Source: Oenanthe sinensis
Lineage: Eukaryota; Streptophyta; Magnoliopsida; Apiales; Apiaceae
NCBI GenBank assembly: GCA_028671895.1
Contig: CM053810.1
Location: 61,877,501-61,941,500 of the forward strand
Direction of reading: 5' to 3'
Length of the DNA stretch: 64,000 bases
A program made the translations under genes and the position numbers. The notes under the pieces are model-generated. The model worked only from the letters and a program-made list of their open reading frames with translations. It was not told the DNA's origin and made no database searches. Of the stretch, positions 11,676 through 23,399 are shown one piece after another. How positions within the stretch are numbered: the stretch's first letter is position 1; every line of letters begins with the position of its first letter.

Positions 11676-14600
11676 TTGTTTACATATATATACAGCAAAA
11701 ATATGGGAGACATATGCATTGCTGACTGTGCGACCACTCACACTATTTTACAAAGTCCAGAATATTTCTCACAGTTGACTAAAATCAACTCACATGTTTG
11801 GACAATTTCGGGTACATCTAGTATAATAGAAGGTTTTGGGAAAGCCAGTTTTATCCTACCAAATGAGACACAAATTCACATACAAAATGCCCTCTACTCT
11901 AGTAAATTCACTAGAAATCTTTTGAGTTTTAAAGATATCTGTCTTAATGGTTTTCATGTTGAAACTACTAATAAGGATGAAAAAGAATATCTTCTTATCA
12001 CTTCCACTATTTCAGGTCATAAGAAGATTTTAGAGAAACTACCCTCAATTTCCTCCGGATTATATACTATGAAAACTAGAGTCATCGAATCTCACACAAT
12101 CATCATTCCTAAAACTGTAGACCCAAAATCATTTATCCTTTGGCATGAAAGACTCGGTCATCCAGGAATATCTATGATGTGTCACATTATAGAGAATTCT
12201 ACGGGACATCCCCTTATAAATCAAAAGGTCATACCACGTAATGAACTTCCTTGTTCAGCATGTTCCTTGGGAAAACTAATTGTCCGACTATCCCCTGTAA
12301 AACTCCAAACCGAATCTCCAAAATTCTTAGAAAGAAACCAAGGTGATATTTGTGGTCTGATTCACCATCTTCTGGTCCATTAAGATATTTCATGATTTTA
12401 ATTGATGACTCAACTAGGTGGTCCCATGTCTGTCTACTTTCTACGCGAAATGTAGCCTTTGCAAAATTACTAGCCCAAATAATCAAATTACGAGCCCAAT
12501 TCCTTGATCATCCCATTAAATCAATTCGATTAGATAACGCTGCTGAATTTACATCCTTAACCTTCAATGATTATTGTATGTCAGTAGGAATCTCAATCGA
12601 ACACCCTGTGCCTCATGTACACACACAAAATGGTCTAGCAGAGTCTTTAATTAAAAGACTTCAACTTATTGTTCGTCCTTTATTATTAAGGGCTAAATTA
12701 CCTACATCTGTTTGGGGTCATGCTATACTACATGCCGGTAATATAATCAGGGTCAGACCATCTGCTTATCATAAAGAATCTCCACATCAATTAGTTCTCG
12801 GACAAGTACCTGATGTTTCCCACTTTAAGATTTTTGGTAGTGCGGTATATGTCCCTATAGCTCCACCACAAAGAACAAAAATGGGACCTCAACGAAGAAT
12901 TGGTATCTATGTTGGTTTTGATTCCCCATCTATCATTAGATATCTTGAACCCTTGACTGGTGATGTTTTTACTACTCGTTATGCTGATTGTCATTTTAAT
13001 GAGTCTGTGTTCCCTTCACTAGGGGGAGATAAAGTTTTGCATAAATTAAATTCTGAAATATCATGGCATGCATCAGAATTGAATTCTATTGACCCACGTA
13101 CTAATCAATGTGAAAATGAGGTTAAAAGAATTATTCATATGCAAAACATTGTTAATCAAATGCCAGATGCTTTTAGTGATTCTAGACACATAATAAAATC
13201 ACATATAACTGCTGTTAATGCTCCAGCGAGGGTTGAAATTCCTAAATATAAATCAATTTCTGAAGAATTGGTTGATGATTCAAAACCACGCCAGAAGCGT
13301 GGTAGACCTATTGGTGCAAAAGATATTGTGCCACGAAAACGGAAATTAATTGGTCTTGCCCCTGAAGTGGCAAATGTTCCAGAAAATACCCCAGAAGTGG
13401 TATTACCTCCTGAAGAGGTTCGAGCCCCTGAAGTGGCTGTAACTAAAACCCCAGAAGTGGTATTGCCTCCAAAAGAGGATATTTCCCCTGGAGTGGCACA
13501 TGCTTCTATAGAAGCAAAGGTACCTGAAAATTATGAGATCTCAATAAGTTATGTACATAATGGGAAATTGTTGGATCGTGGAGTACTGAAATTGATGATG
13601 TATATGCTTTTTCCGTGGCATGTGATATTCTTCAAAACTCCGATCCTGAACCACAAAGTGTGGAAGAATGTCGACAAAGAGATGATTGGCCAAAATGGAA
13701 AGTTGCAATACAGGAAGAATTGCACTCATTGCACAAGAGAAATGTTTTTGGACTTGCAGTCCAAACTCCAGCTAGTGTAATCCCTGTTGGGAATAGATGG
13801 GTATTTGTACGAAAATGAAATGAGAGAAATGAAATTGTGAGATATAAGGCTCGGTTGGTAGCCCAAGGATTCTCTTAAAGGCCTGGATTTGATTACCAGG
13901 AAACATACTCTCCTGTTATGGATGGATTTACCTTTCGTTTTCTGATGGGATTGGCTTGTATGGAGAAACTGGAAACACGTCTCATGGACGTTGTGACAGC
14001 TTACTTATATGGATCACTTGATAGTGATATTTATATGAAAATCCCTGAAGGATTAAAGTTAGATGAAACTAAGTCTCGACATTTATATTCTGTTAAATTA
14101 CGACGATCACTATATGGTTTAAAACAATCTGGTTGTATGTGGTATAACAGGCTTAGTAAATATTTATAAATGATGGGTATATTAATAATCAAGTATGTCC
14201 ATGTGTGTTTATTAAAAGGTCACAAACTGGTTTTGTTATTATTGCTGTATATGTGGATGATTTGAATCTTGTTGGTACTTCTGAAGATATTATTAATGCT
14301 GCTAACTATTTGAAAAATGAGTTTGAAATGAAGGATCTTGGAAAGACAAAATTTTGTTTAGATTTATTCATCAGTCCACATACACAGAAAAGGTTCTTGA
14401 TCGATTATACATGGACAAATCTCATCCACTAACAACATCAATGGTTGTCCGGTCACTTGAAGTTGAAAAAGATCCATTCCGACCTAGAAAACCAGATGAA
14501 GATGTTCTTGGACCTGAATTTCCATATCTCAGTGTTATTGGTGCTCTCATGTATCTTGCAAACAACACTCGACCTGATATTGCATTTGCTGTAAATCTAC

Positions 14601-15238
14601 GGGCAAGGTTTAGTTCTAATCCAACTAAAAGACATTGGGATGGAGTTAAACACATATTGAGATATCTCCGTGGGACAATTGATCTTGGACTATTCTTTCC
14701 AAATAAATCAAAATCACAGCTGATTGGATATGCAGATGCTGGGTACATGTCAGATCCTCATTTTGGACGATCACGGACAGGTTATTTATTCACATATTGT
14801 GGAACTGCTATTTCTTGGAAATCTGTAAAGCAGACTATGGCGGCAACCTTATCAAATCATGCAGAGTTATTGGCAATTCACGAAACAAGTAGGGAATGTA
14901 TTTGGTTGCGGTCTATTATTCAACATATTCGGGAATCATGTGAATTATCAAACATCTCAGATAATCTTACAGTTATGTTTGAAGATAATTCAGTTTGCAT
15001 TAAACAACTCAAAGAATGATACATCAAAGGAGATCGAACAAAGCACCTCTTGCCAAAATTCTTCTATAGTCATGAGCTTCAACGAAATGGTGACATTGAT
15101 GTACAACAAATTCGCTCAAATGAAAATCTGGTAGATTTACTTACAAAATCACTACCCACATCAACCTTTGAAAAGTTGCGAAATAATATTGGTATGCGGA
15201 GATTGAGAAACTTGATACATCAAGATGTCAAAATGTGA
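11676..15238 (+). pseudogene. pol of the copia element (PR, IN, RT, RNase H), broken
   Basis: Protease-like region at about 11700 reads IADCATTHT where aspartic proteases have D-S/T-G. The GAG-pre-integrase zinc motif follows (WHERLGHPG, then CSACSLGK). The integrase core holds its acidic residues within LIDDST, LDNAAEF and AESLIK. Reverse transcriptase shows RYKARLVAQGF, RSLYGLKQ and the YVDD active site at 14250-14261. RNase H and the usual C-terminal NLVDLLTKSLP end at 15238. Breaks: frame changes near 12350, 13580, 14180 and 14390; stops at 13816, 13876, 14167 and 15017. The element cannot make its own enzymes. Confidence 0.9.
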
Positions 15239-15361
15239 GACGTTTTATTCAGGGGGAGGCTGTACTCTTTTTCCTTTGTCAAGGTTTTTATCCCACTGAG
15301 TTTTGTCTTGCAAGGTTTTAACGAGGCAGTCAATCTTTGTAATAACTCACATTTGACAATC

Positions 15362-15369
15362 AAGGGGGG
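15362..15369 (+). promoter_or_regulatory. Polypurine tract
   Basis: AAGGGGGG directly abuts the 3' LTR, the expected place for the plus-strand primer of reverse transcription. Confidence 0.85.
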
Positions 15370-15659
15370 TATTATAAATATACTATCTAGAAGGTGATTG
15401 TCAAAGTGATATTATCAAGTTACAGCTTAGAGTTATTGGGAAGCAGCACAACCTTAAATGCAAACAATGTAAACACAAGTTTATAGAGCTGTCACTCGTT
15501 TTTCATTTTCCAATACACGGTACCTCAACCTGTATAAATACTGATCACCTCGTATTATTTGATGTACAACAAGAACATATGAAATAATACTGTTCTCTAA
15601 AGTATCATTACTTATATTCAAGATTTAGGCTTTATATATATAATTAGAATTTTATAACA
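15370..15659 (+). repeat. 3' LTR of the copia element
   Basis: 290 bp, the partner of 9844-10133 with five single-base differences. It is followed by the CTATT target duplication. Confidence 0.95.
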
Positions 15660-15664
15660 CTATT
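15660..15664. repeat. Target-site duplication, right copy
   Basis: CTATT, identical to the five bases before the 5' LTR. Confidence 0.9.
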
Positions 15665-17065
15665 GTTAAAGTATAACAAAGGCTTCCTATAACCAATTTC
15701 CCCTGCTTCTCAAATCTTGTCACATGGTGTGTGAGTGCATAATGATCAAGCTACCAGTCATAAATTTACAAGTTGATTCTAACATTCATCGAGTTTGAGA
15801 GTGGACTTCAGAGTCTTGGTCATTGTTCTCAAAGCGGACCATGTGGTTGTGATTCAATTGTCAGGATTAACATTTTATTTGAATATCTACAAATCAAATG
15901 AATATAAATATTTGATTTAGATTGTGCTATATGATTTGAATATTCAGTATTTGGATTTTTTTTATTAATTTGAAATTAAGTTTATATTTTCTGATTATCC
16001 CAAATATTTTATATATCAAAACAATTATGCTATATTATTAGAATTTAATTTTAGTCTTATGTGATTTATATCAATATTATGTAATTTTAATATATCTGAA
16101 ATAATTCTCAATTGTGTTGTATGATTTTATGCATTCGTTTATGTGTTTTCTTATCATAAACAATAATTTAGTACATATAACAAAATGAATACATGGATTA
16201 CTGTTTACATCATTACATGTTCATAGTTTAAACAAAAGACAGAGAAAATAACAGGTACACAACATAAAGATTAAAATGTTTTTCATTCACGAGCTTCACA
16301 AACATCTGAATTCTGCATTAACTGTACTAATAAAGACAACGATCAGTACTCAATGCAAGCAAACATTAATAATCAAAGCATGCACTCGTTTCTGCCAAAT
16401 AAAACACTCCACAGATTCAGAGCTATGGTGTTTAGTATTTAAATCACAAAGCTGCCCATTTCAAGGTTGAAACTTTATATACAAAGTACTAATGATGATC
16501 ACAGTGTTAATGACCTTTCTGCGACAATGTGGGTCTGTGAGCGCATATAAAGTATTGTAACAATGAGTTATGGTCATACATTATGGTTTACCATCGGTCT
16601 ACTTAAATTAGCAGACATTTGTTGAACAGCTTATTAAATTACTCATCAGGCAGGAAAATTGCTGATAAATTCTAAAAGAACTGACCTCGATATACCTGCT
16701 CATCATCCAAGGTCTTAACCGCTAACCTGCAACAGCTTTTATCCAAATATTTTTACAACACACATTATTAACATGCACATCATCAAAGAAAATATAACTA
16801 AGTTGGCACTCTTTCTATAGATGCCTTATAGGTAAAAATGACCAAAACTTTGAATTGTTATATCAGACTAAATTTTATAAAATTATTGTAAAAAGGGCCA
16901 ACACCAACAAAATTAAAATAATTCATGAACCCAAAAAAGGCAAGTTATTTCTATAGTCGAGGCTCTTGCATGCATGCATTGCTGCAGTTTTTAAACAGTT
17001 ATTACAGTTTACACTATATACCACACACCCATCTGAGTGTACAACAAAAGGTTTGATTCAATACT
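15665..17065. other. Spacer between the retrotransposon and the WRKY gene
   Basis: AT-rich, with no supported gene. Its right end is presumably the 3' untranslated region of the WRKY gene on the minus strand. Confidence 0.5.
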
Positions 17066-20000
17066 TCAGGCTTCCTTCAGCTGTAACAGAAATGGACTCT
17101 GATTTATTTCAAAGTCCATATCTTTATGAACAGGCTTCTTTGTAGTCCCCACTCTTGCGGGTTTTAACTGGTTTGCACTTACATTGTTCGAGTTGTGGCT
17201 GCTGTTTCTTGATGTAGGTGTATCGTGATTATGTTTGCCTTCATATGAAGTAATGACAGCTTTAGGGTCTGCTGAAGCCCTCTCGACATGCTTTCTAACA
17301 TTGCATCCTGCGTAAGTGCATTTGTAATAGCTCCTGCAAATAAAATCTGACTTTGTCAGAGCTGATTTTTAGAAAGTAGCAGGACTGTATGGCTGGAAGG
17401 GCAGAGGAAACATGTAAAACAATATTATTAAAAAAAAATATGAACTGGTGCTTTTCACGAGGAAATAGAACCCTTTAGAGATTAAAAAAAATAATTTAAA
17501 ACTATTTTTTTCCTAATTATCTAAACCCCGCTACACTAAATAAATACCATATTAAGGACTTGACGCTTTAAAAGCTATATGTTTTAACAAGGTACCATCA
17601 CGGATTATGATTGAAGAAAATGACAAGTGAAGATGCATATACAAAGGAACCATTCCCCTGGTTGAAGTCCTTTAAACTCCCACTATTTAACCAATATAAA
17701 CAATCAGAAAATATACCCTCCCAGGATTCCAAATGATTTCATATTTTACATGTTCAGGCGATGGAACAAGATTCAAATCGTTAAACCAGTTACACTCCCC
17801 AATAAAGCACAAACTACTGCCGGAATTGCTGGAATTATGATTCCATAGAGTGAGAGACAGAGATATCATGTGCCCAAAGCAAATGGCCAAGTATTGACAC
17901 ATCGAAAGAGAAGTCTGTCAAGCAAAGGGTTTTCGTCCAATGGTCACTCCATACCTTACTTTGAACACAGGCTAAGGCTTGAAGTCACATGAGAGACGTG
18001 TATGTGAGTATAACCTAGTGAAACATGGCACTATATTCATCACAACCAGCATTATATCCTATTGAAAATTTCGCATTGGATATATCATCTCCAATGCTAG
18101 GTCTACAGATGTCCCTGGAATATATATTTGAAATTCATAGAAGAAAGATAAACTGCAAACTCACTTGAACCACCAGAGCACCTCTGTAGCGTAAATTAAC
18201 TACTGACTACCTATGAATGACTAATTATTCATGAATCTGAGTTTAAGTAGGCAAAATCTTCAACCACTGTAAAGCCTAAATAATTCATTTATCCGTTGAA
18301 ATTACTGACATGTGGATGATGATGATTCTTAAACAAAACAACTGGTGATATATTTTCACCACAAAATTAAATGACATACACGCGCACAAACTCAATCGGA
18401 TAGTATAAAAAACAAGAAGAAGAATTAATGCTCAACTTATATCTCATGACACACGTCCAGAAAGTCCTTATTGATACTCAAATTATAGGGTTTAAATATC
18501 AAACTGGCCACTAAAATAGAGAAGGGATATCATTTAAATCTAGGGTTTAAATATCAAACTGGCCACTGAAATAGAGAAGGGATATCATTTAAATCACTTA
18601 GGTTAGTGCAAATATCATGCCGTCAAGTCTTAAAAGTATTTATAATGACTTGAGTGATTTAAATGATAACCCGTTGAAATCAGTGAATGAAGTGATATTC
18701 CATTTCCACTTTAGTGATCAATTTGATATTTAGCCCCAAATTACAGATATTAGATAAGAAATAAAATAACAACCTTGGATTTAGATTACCCTTTACCACT
18801 TTCTGCCCATATTTTCTCCATTTGAACCCATCATCTAGAAGATCAACTTCACTTCTGGTTTGTACAACTATCCTTGACTCTGTTACCGCTCTATGAGATG
18901 AGGGTAATTCCTGTGACCCAACTTCTATATTCCTGCATCCCACAACATATCACATTAATCAAGTTTTCTAAGTTTTTGACTAGAAAACTGCAGGTTATAC
19001 ATAATATAATCTGAGGGTGGGTAAAGAAATGCTAAGAGAAAGTAATAATCAGTAACTTGCCTTTTTTTTGGATTTGGTTCCCCATCGTCATCCTGATTTA
19101 CTCTTGGTTCAGTATCATATGTTTCCTCATCATTATTTGATTCATGTGATTGTCTGGGTACCAGTTGATGAGTTGATAGCTGATCAGTAGGTACTAGATG
19201 ATAAGGTGAAGTTTCCTCTGACCTACTTGATTCCATCTGACCTACAAAACCAGGCTCAACCTTTGCCTCGGCATTTACAGCTCTACTCCGATCACTACCA
19301 CCTTTTGTGCGTTTATTGGACAGAGGTAGCTCATGGTTATGCTGACCTTTATAGGTAATCTCAGTTACCTGGCCATTAGGAGAACATTCAACTTTCTTCT
19401 TAACAGGACAGTTGATATGTGTACACTTATAGTAGCTTCTTGGATACTCGCTCGCTTTGACCTGCTTCTGACCATATTTGCGCCAATTGTAACCATCGCC
19501 CGCAGGTTTATCAGTACTAAGGGAAGTAGATAGTGACTTCTTTTCAAAATTTGAGATATCTGGTGATTCGATTTTCGAACTTTCAGGTTCCAGTTTCGCA
19601 TCGTGCATCTGTTGTGCAAAAACTAAATCAGAGCCAGAGCTAGGATGTGTCAAAGTTCCTGCAGAAGCAGGTGATAGAGAAGGCAGCTGATTGTCGGCTT
19701 GAATATTCATAAAAGATTGGGACTGGGACAATGCAGCCTGAGCCGTAACATGAGCAAGAGCTTGCTGGTGGGACATCCCGAAAGGGCTCTGCATGAAACG
19801 ATGCAGATAGATTTATCATCCAATGCACTTGTGAGACAATATCAAAGTATCTACTTACCCTATAAGGCATGCCAAGTATATCCACCAACATGATGCCAGT
19901 GGACCAGCCAGTTCATGAAAGAACACTGACCCGTGTATCCTCAACTCTAAGGCATAAATAGTAACTCCTGAAGATAAAATTATTTCCTAGTTCCTACCGC

Positions 20001-20640
20001 ATGGAATCAACCCCCACAAAATTGTTTTCACATCGAAAAATTAGTGGAAGCTTTCGAGATCCAAACTTGTATACTCAAATAAAAAATTCTGCTTACAAAG
20101 AACTACAAATGGAGCCAATAAACTAAAAAGATCCGAGCTTTATTAATCCAAAACAAAAAAAGATTCAAACTTTTACTAAATTAAACACACAAGAATCACT
20201 TAATTGTACCCAAAATCGATAAATTTCTAAAAACAAATTACCTGAAGAGGTGAAAAAAAGCCAGGTGAATTAAGAAAGCCAGAAGGGCTTAAACCAGGAG
20301 GCATCATAAACAAAGGTGACTGGGCAACAACCAAATTCATAGGCCTATTCTGCTTGAACCCTGATTTCTTATCACTCCCATCTTCAGTTTTCAAATCTTT
20401 ACCGGAAAATTGACTGGGTTTTGCCACCGGAGAAGCCATAGCTCCGGCAAGAAGCTGAGAGAAAGAACAGTTATCTGAGTCTGGGTAATACTCTGAGAAG
20501 AAATTAGAGACAAGGGTCATTGGGCCTGGACTCAAACCGGGCCCACCTGAGAAAAGAGCTTCCATTGAAGGCCTTGGTGGGAGATTTAAAGCAAAGGATG
20601 GCCTTGGTTGTGTAGCCAAAGCTTCTTCTGCTTCACCCAT
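17066..20640 (-). CDS. Group I WRKY transcription factor, WRKY3/4-like
   Basis: Nuclear factor that binds W-boxes (TTGAC) and usually tunes defence and senescence genes. Exons 20242-20640, 19061-19788, 18774-18932 and 17066-17333 join in phase to 517 residues, close to Arabidopsis WRKY3 and WRKY4 (about 515). The N-terminus has the conserved Ser-Pro block (PGLSPSGFLNSPGFFSP, then SPFGMSHQQALAHVTAQAA). Two WRKY domains are complete: the N-terminal one has WRKYGQK with C-X4-C-X22-23-H-X-H (YYKCTHINC ... GQHNH), the C-terminal one has WRKYGQK and ends GKHNHDTPTS. The third intron sits after NPR, its typical place in C-terminal WRKY domains. The second intron appears to use a GC donor (AG|GCAAGT at 19060-19059), because the nearby GT would break the frame. 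The C-terminal domain has GNLNPR rather than the common GNPNPR. Confidence 0.93.
18480..18740. repeat. Foldback element with internal 55-bp duplication in a WRKY intron
   Basis: 18486-18540 and 18541-18595 are tandem 55-bp copies with one mismatch. The stretch at about 18655-18740 reads in the opposite orientation as a diverged copy (GGGGCTAAATATCAAATTGATCACT against TAGGGTTTAAATATCAAACTGGCCACT), making an inverted-repeat structure like a MITE. It lies in the intron before the last WRKY exon and runs into exon 3. Confidence 0.6.
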
Positions 20641-20699
20641 TTCTTTAGTTTTCTGTGTCTATCTATCTATAAATTATATCAATATATGTGTAGGCAGAG

Positions 20700-20705
20700 T
20701 TGACT
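20700..20705. promoter_or_regulatory. W-box core in the WRKY 5' flank
   Basis: TTGACT, a W-box core, lies about 60 bases upstream of the WRKY start codon, probably in the 5' untranslated region. Self-regulation through W-boxes is known for WRKY genes; here it is only a possibility. Confidence 0.35.
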
Positions 20706-21055
20706 TTCTTGAAGTTGTGAAATGGAGGCAGCAGAAAAAGACTTGATCTTTACTTAAATTGTAATAAAAACCCAAGTCTAAACAGCTACTCTTGTGTCAT
20801 GTACTATCATGTGTGTATATACTAGTCTGTAACTTGATCTGGAAATTGGGTTTAGAGATGAAAACAGGTATGAGTTATATATGTGTCTTAAAACAAAACT
20901 ATAGATATATGAGTATGTATGTATATTGGTTTCTTGCAAGTTACAGGGAAAGAAGGGAAGTGGGTGTTTGTTGCGTGGTTTGGGATTGATTAATGGTAAT
21001 AGTCTTATCCCTTTGAATTTGGAGTGTGTATTGCAGATTTGCAGTTGTGATGTGA

Positions 21056-21088
21056 CCCACCCCACCCCACCCCACCCCACCCCACCCC
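21056..21088 (-). repeat. CCCCA microsatellite (GGGGT on the WRKY sense strand)
   Basis: CCC followed by six CCCC runs, each separated by a single A. On the strand that encodes the WRKY gene this is a series of G4 runs with one-base loops, able to form a G-quadruplex about 420 bases upstream of the start codon. Confidence 0.9.
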
Positions 21089-21329
21089 TATTTTTGCCTT
21101 TTCTTTCCTATTTCAGTACCATCCAATCTCTTCATTTCCTCAATATATACGGTATATCATACTAGTATTTTTTTTTTATTATGATATACTCTGTATCAAA
21201 GCTGTCAATTGTCATAACAAATAATATTATTATTATTAAAGTCCGCTTCCTACAATCGATTAATATCTATTTGTATTTTTTTTAATAAAAAAATTAAAAT
21301 TAAAATTTTGATGTAAATCTAGAAAACTA

Positions 21330-21578
21330 CTATATCCGTCCCTTTTTAATTGTCCACTTTATTTTCAGTGCGGTCAAATTAACTCATCTTTGAGTCTAAT
21401 TTAAATATAATATATAATTAAAAAAAATATATGTTGTTAAAAAATATATATAATCTACTTTAAAATTTATTTTTTAGTTTTTAAAAATTATAAAAAAATA
21501 ATTTTTAATTATTAGTCAAAACTAGTCAATTTGACCATGAAAAATAAAAAAAGAACTACTAATTAGGGACATGGAGAG
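21330..21578. mobile_element. Stowaway-like MITE
   Basis: A 249-bp element flanked by TA on both sides (21328-21329, 21579-21580). Its ends CTATATCCGTCCC and, in reverse complement, CTCTCCATGTCCC match the CTCCCTCCGTCCC type of Tc1/mariner MITEs. It has no coding capacity. Confidence 0.75.
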
Positions 21579-23399
21579 TAAGTCACTTTATATGGATTTT
21601 TGAATAGTTAGAATATTTTTCTTACCTACCGTAAAAAACGTAGATAGATTATTGGACCAATTATCATCCTATTAATAATAATAATAATAGTACATTTTTT
21701 AAAGAAAATTTTTATTCTTGGGTAGCCGTACAGAAGATTAGACATGAAGGTGGTCCTGTAATTAAGAAATCGTGCGATCAAAACTCAAGAGAAAACTGTG
21801 AGCCACGTTGATAATGTTGATACCATCAACAGGAATGAAAACTCATTGTATAATTTATAGACGTATAGTAGTTAATCATTGTATTCACTAAACAGGAATG
21901 AAAACTCAGAATTAGAAGATAAATAATGTAAAAAATGCTTTTAACACTCTAAAGAATATGCATCCGATTTAGTAAAGAAAAAATAAATATGTACATAACA
22001 TTTTTTTCGTTAACTGAAAAATTCTTAATTTACAAATTAAATTATTTAACTAAATACTACAACATTTGAGATTGAAATTGAGATTTCCATAAATTAGATT
22101 GATATTAAATTACTATTTTTATATTTTGATGGTAGAATTATTTTATATATTGTCATTTGTAAGAAACATCTTAAAAATAGTTTGAGTGAAAATTGAAACT
22201 TATGAAATTTGTCAACACACTTATTATTGTAATTTCATATTCATTTATCCAACACATCATATAAATATTTTGACAAATCTATGCTTTGAAATATACTGGG
22301 AAGACATTAAAGTTGCAGAAAGCAAAATTTACCAACTGCTGTCTGCTGACCAAATCTTGTTAATTCTACCATACTACCGTGGTATAGGGTACTAGTGTTG
22401 AGCCAACCCAACTTTCCCAACAACCATTCTTCTTTTTAATGGTATTTTTTTAAAAAGCGAACCTCAAACTTCAACGCTTTAATTGCGGTGTTTACACTTA
22501 ACCACGAGAGAAACAGCGAACGCGAGTACAATTTATTTATTTCAATCTATAGATTGGTTCAAATCATATCTTTACGTATTGAAGTATTAATGATTGCTCA
22601 GCCGTTTAGTTACTGCACCAGCTCACCAAGTGCCAAGTGGCCACCGTTCATCTTTCTATTCAAGGTCCCACTTTCATTACCGAACTTGTGTATTTGAGTT
22701 GCAGTGTTCGTCTCCCTCTTTTCATAGTATTTAAATTTAAATAAATTATTGTAAATTTCTCTATTGAGTGTACATAATACTTGAACAATAGAGTAACACG
22801 CAAGTCTTTGACTTTGTAACATGTGTTAGAAAGTGGCATGAATGTACCTGTAGCGAACACAACCAATCACTGGATAACTGGGGAACGGAATAATAAATAT
22901 ATAACCACCCAACTTATTTTTGTTCCACATGCAATGTCCATGCCAGTTGTATTTGTATTCAAGTTTTCGCTGTTTGCTGATGCCTGATAGTATTATATAG
23001 CAATCGTACGACACATTCAGTAGTAGAAAACATGCGGAAAGAAATGGACCCCTGTATAACAACCCCAATTTGGTAGATTGGAGATTTTAAGTCTGAAACA
23101 TGCATCTGAGAGTGGCAGATTTAGACCCTGCCGCCCTGTTTAGTTCAAGGTTAGCATCCAAAACACCAGAAATGACATCGGTTATCTTGCCTGTTTTTGC
23201 TGCTCAGCTGTATAAGCACACTCACACGCACACTAACAAACCAGACATGTCCATGGCTAAATTATGTGCCATTGCCGGGACAAAATATTTTTTAGTTAGA
23301 ACAGTAAATCTAAGAAACTATGCAATGACCAATGAGTGACTTAAGAGCTCAGTGTACCATCCCAAAAAGATACTGCAGAAAAGACACAAATACAAGGAC

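Larger units (their letters stand above)
9844..15659 (+). mobile_element. Ty1/copia LTR retrotransposon, full length but defective
   Basis: A 5.8-kb element with two 290-bp LTRs, a 5-bp target duplication, a putative primer-binding site, a polypurine tract and the order gag, protease-like, integrase, reverse transcriptase, RNase H. Integrase before RT is the copia order. The LTRs differ at five positions (about 1.7 percent), so insertion looks fairly recent, yet gag and pol carry several stops and frame changes. It sits between the receptor-kinase pseudogene and the WRKY gene and disrupts no visible coding sequence. Confidence 0.95.
20641..23399. other. Spacer with the WRKY promoter and a MITE
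   Basis: Begins with the WRKY 5' flank, then a CCCCA repeat at 21056-21088, a Stowaway-like MITE at 21330-21578 and AT-rich sequence. The right part is 3' flank of the next minus-strand gene. No protein gene is supported. Confidence 0.55.
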
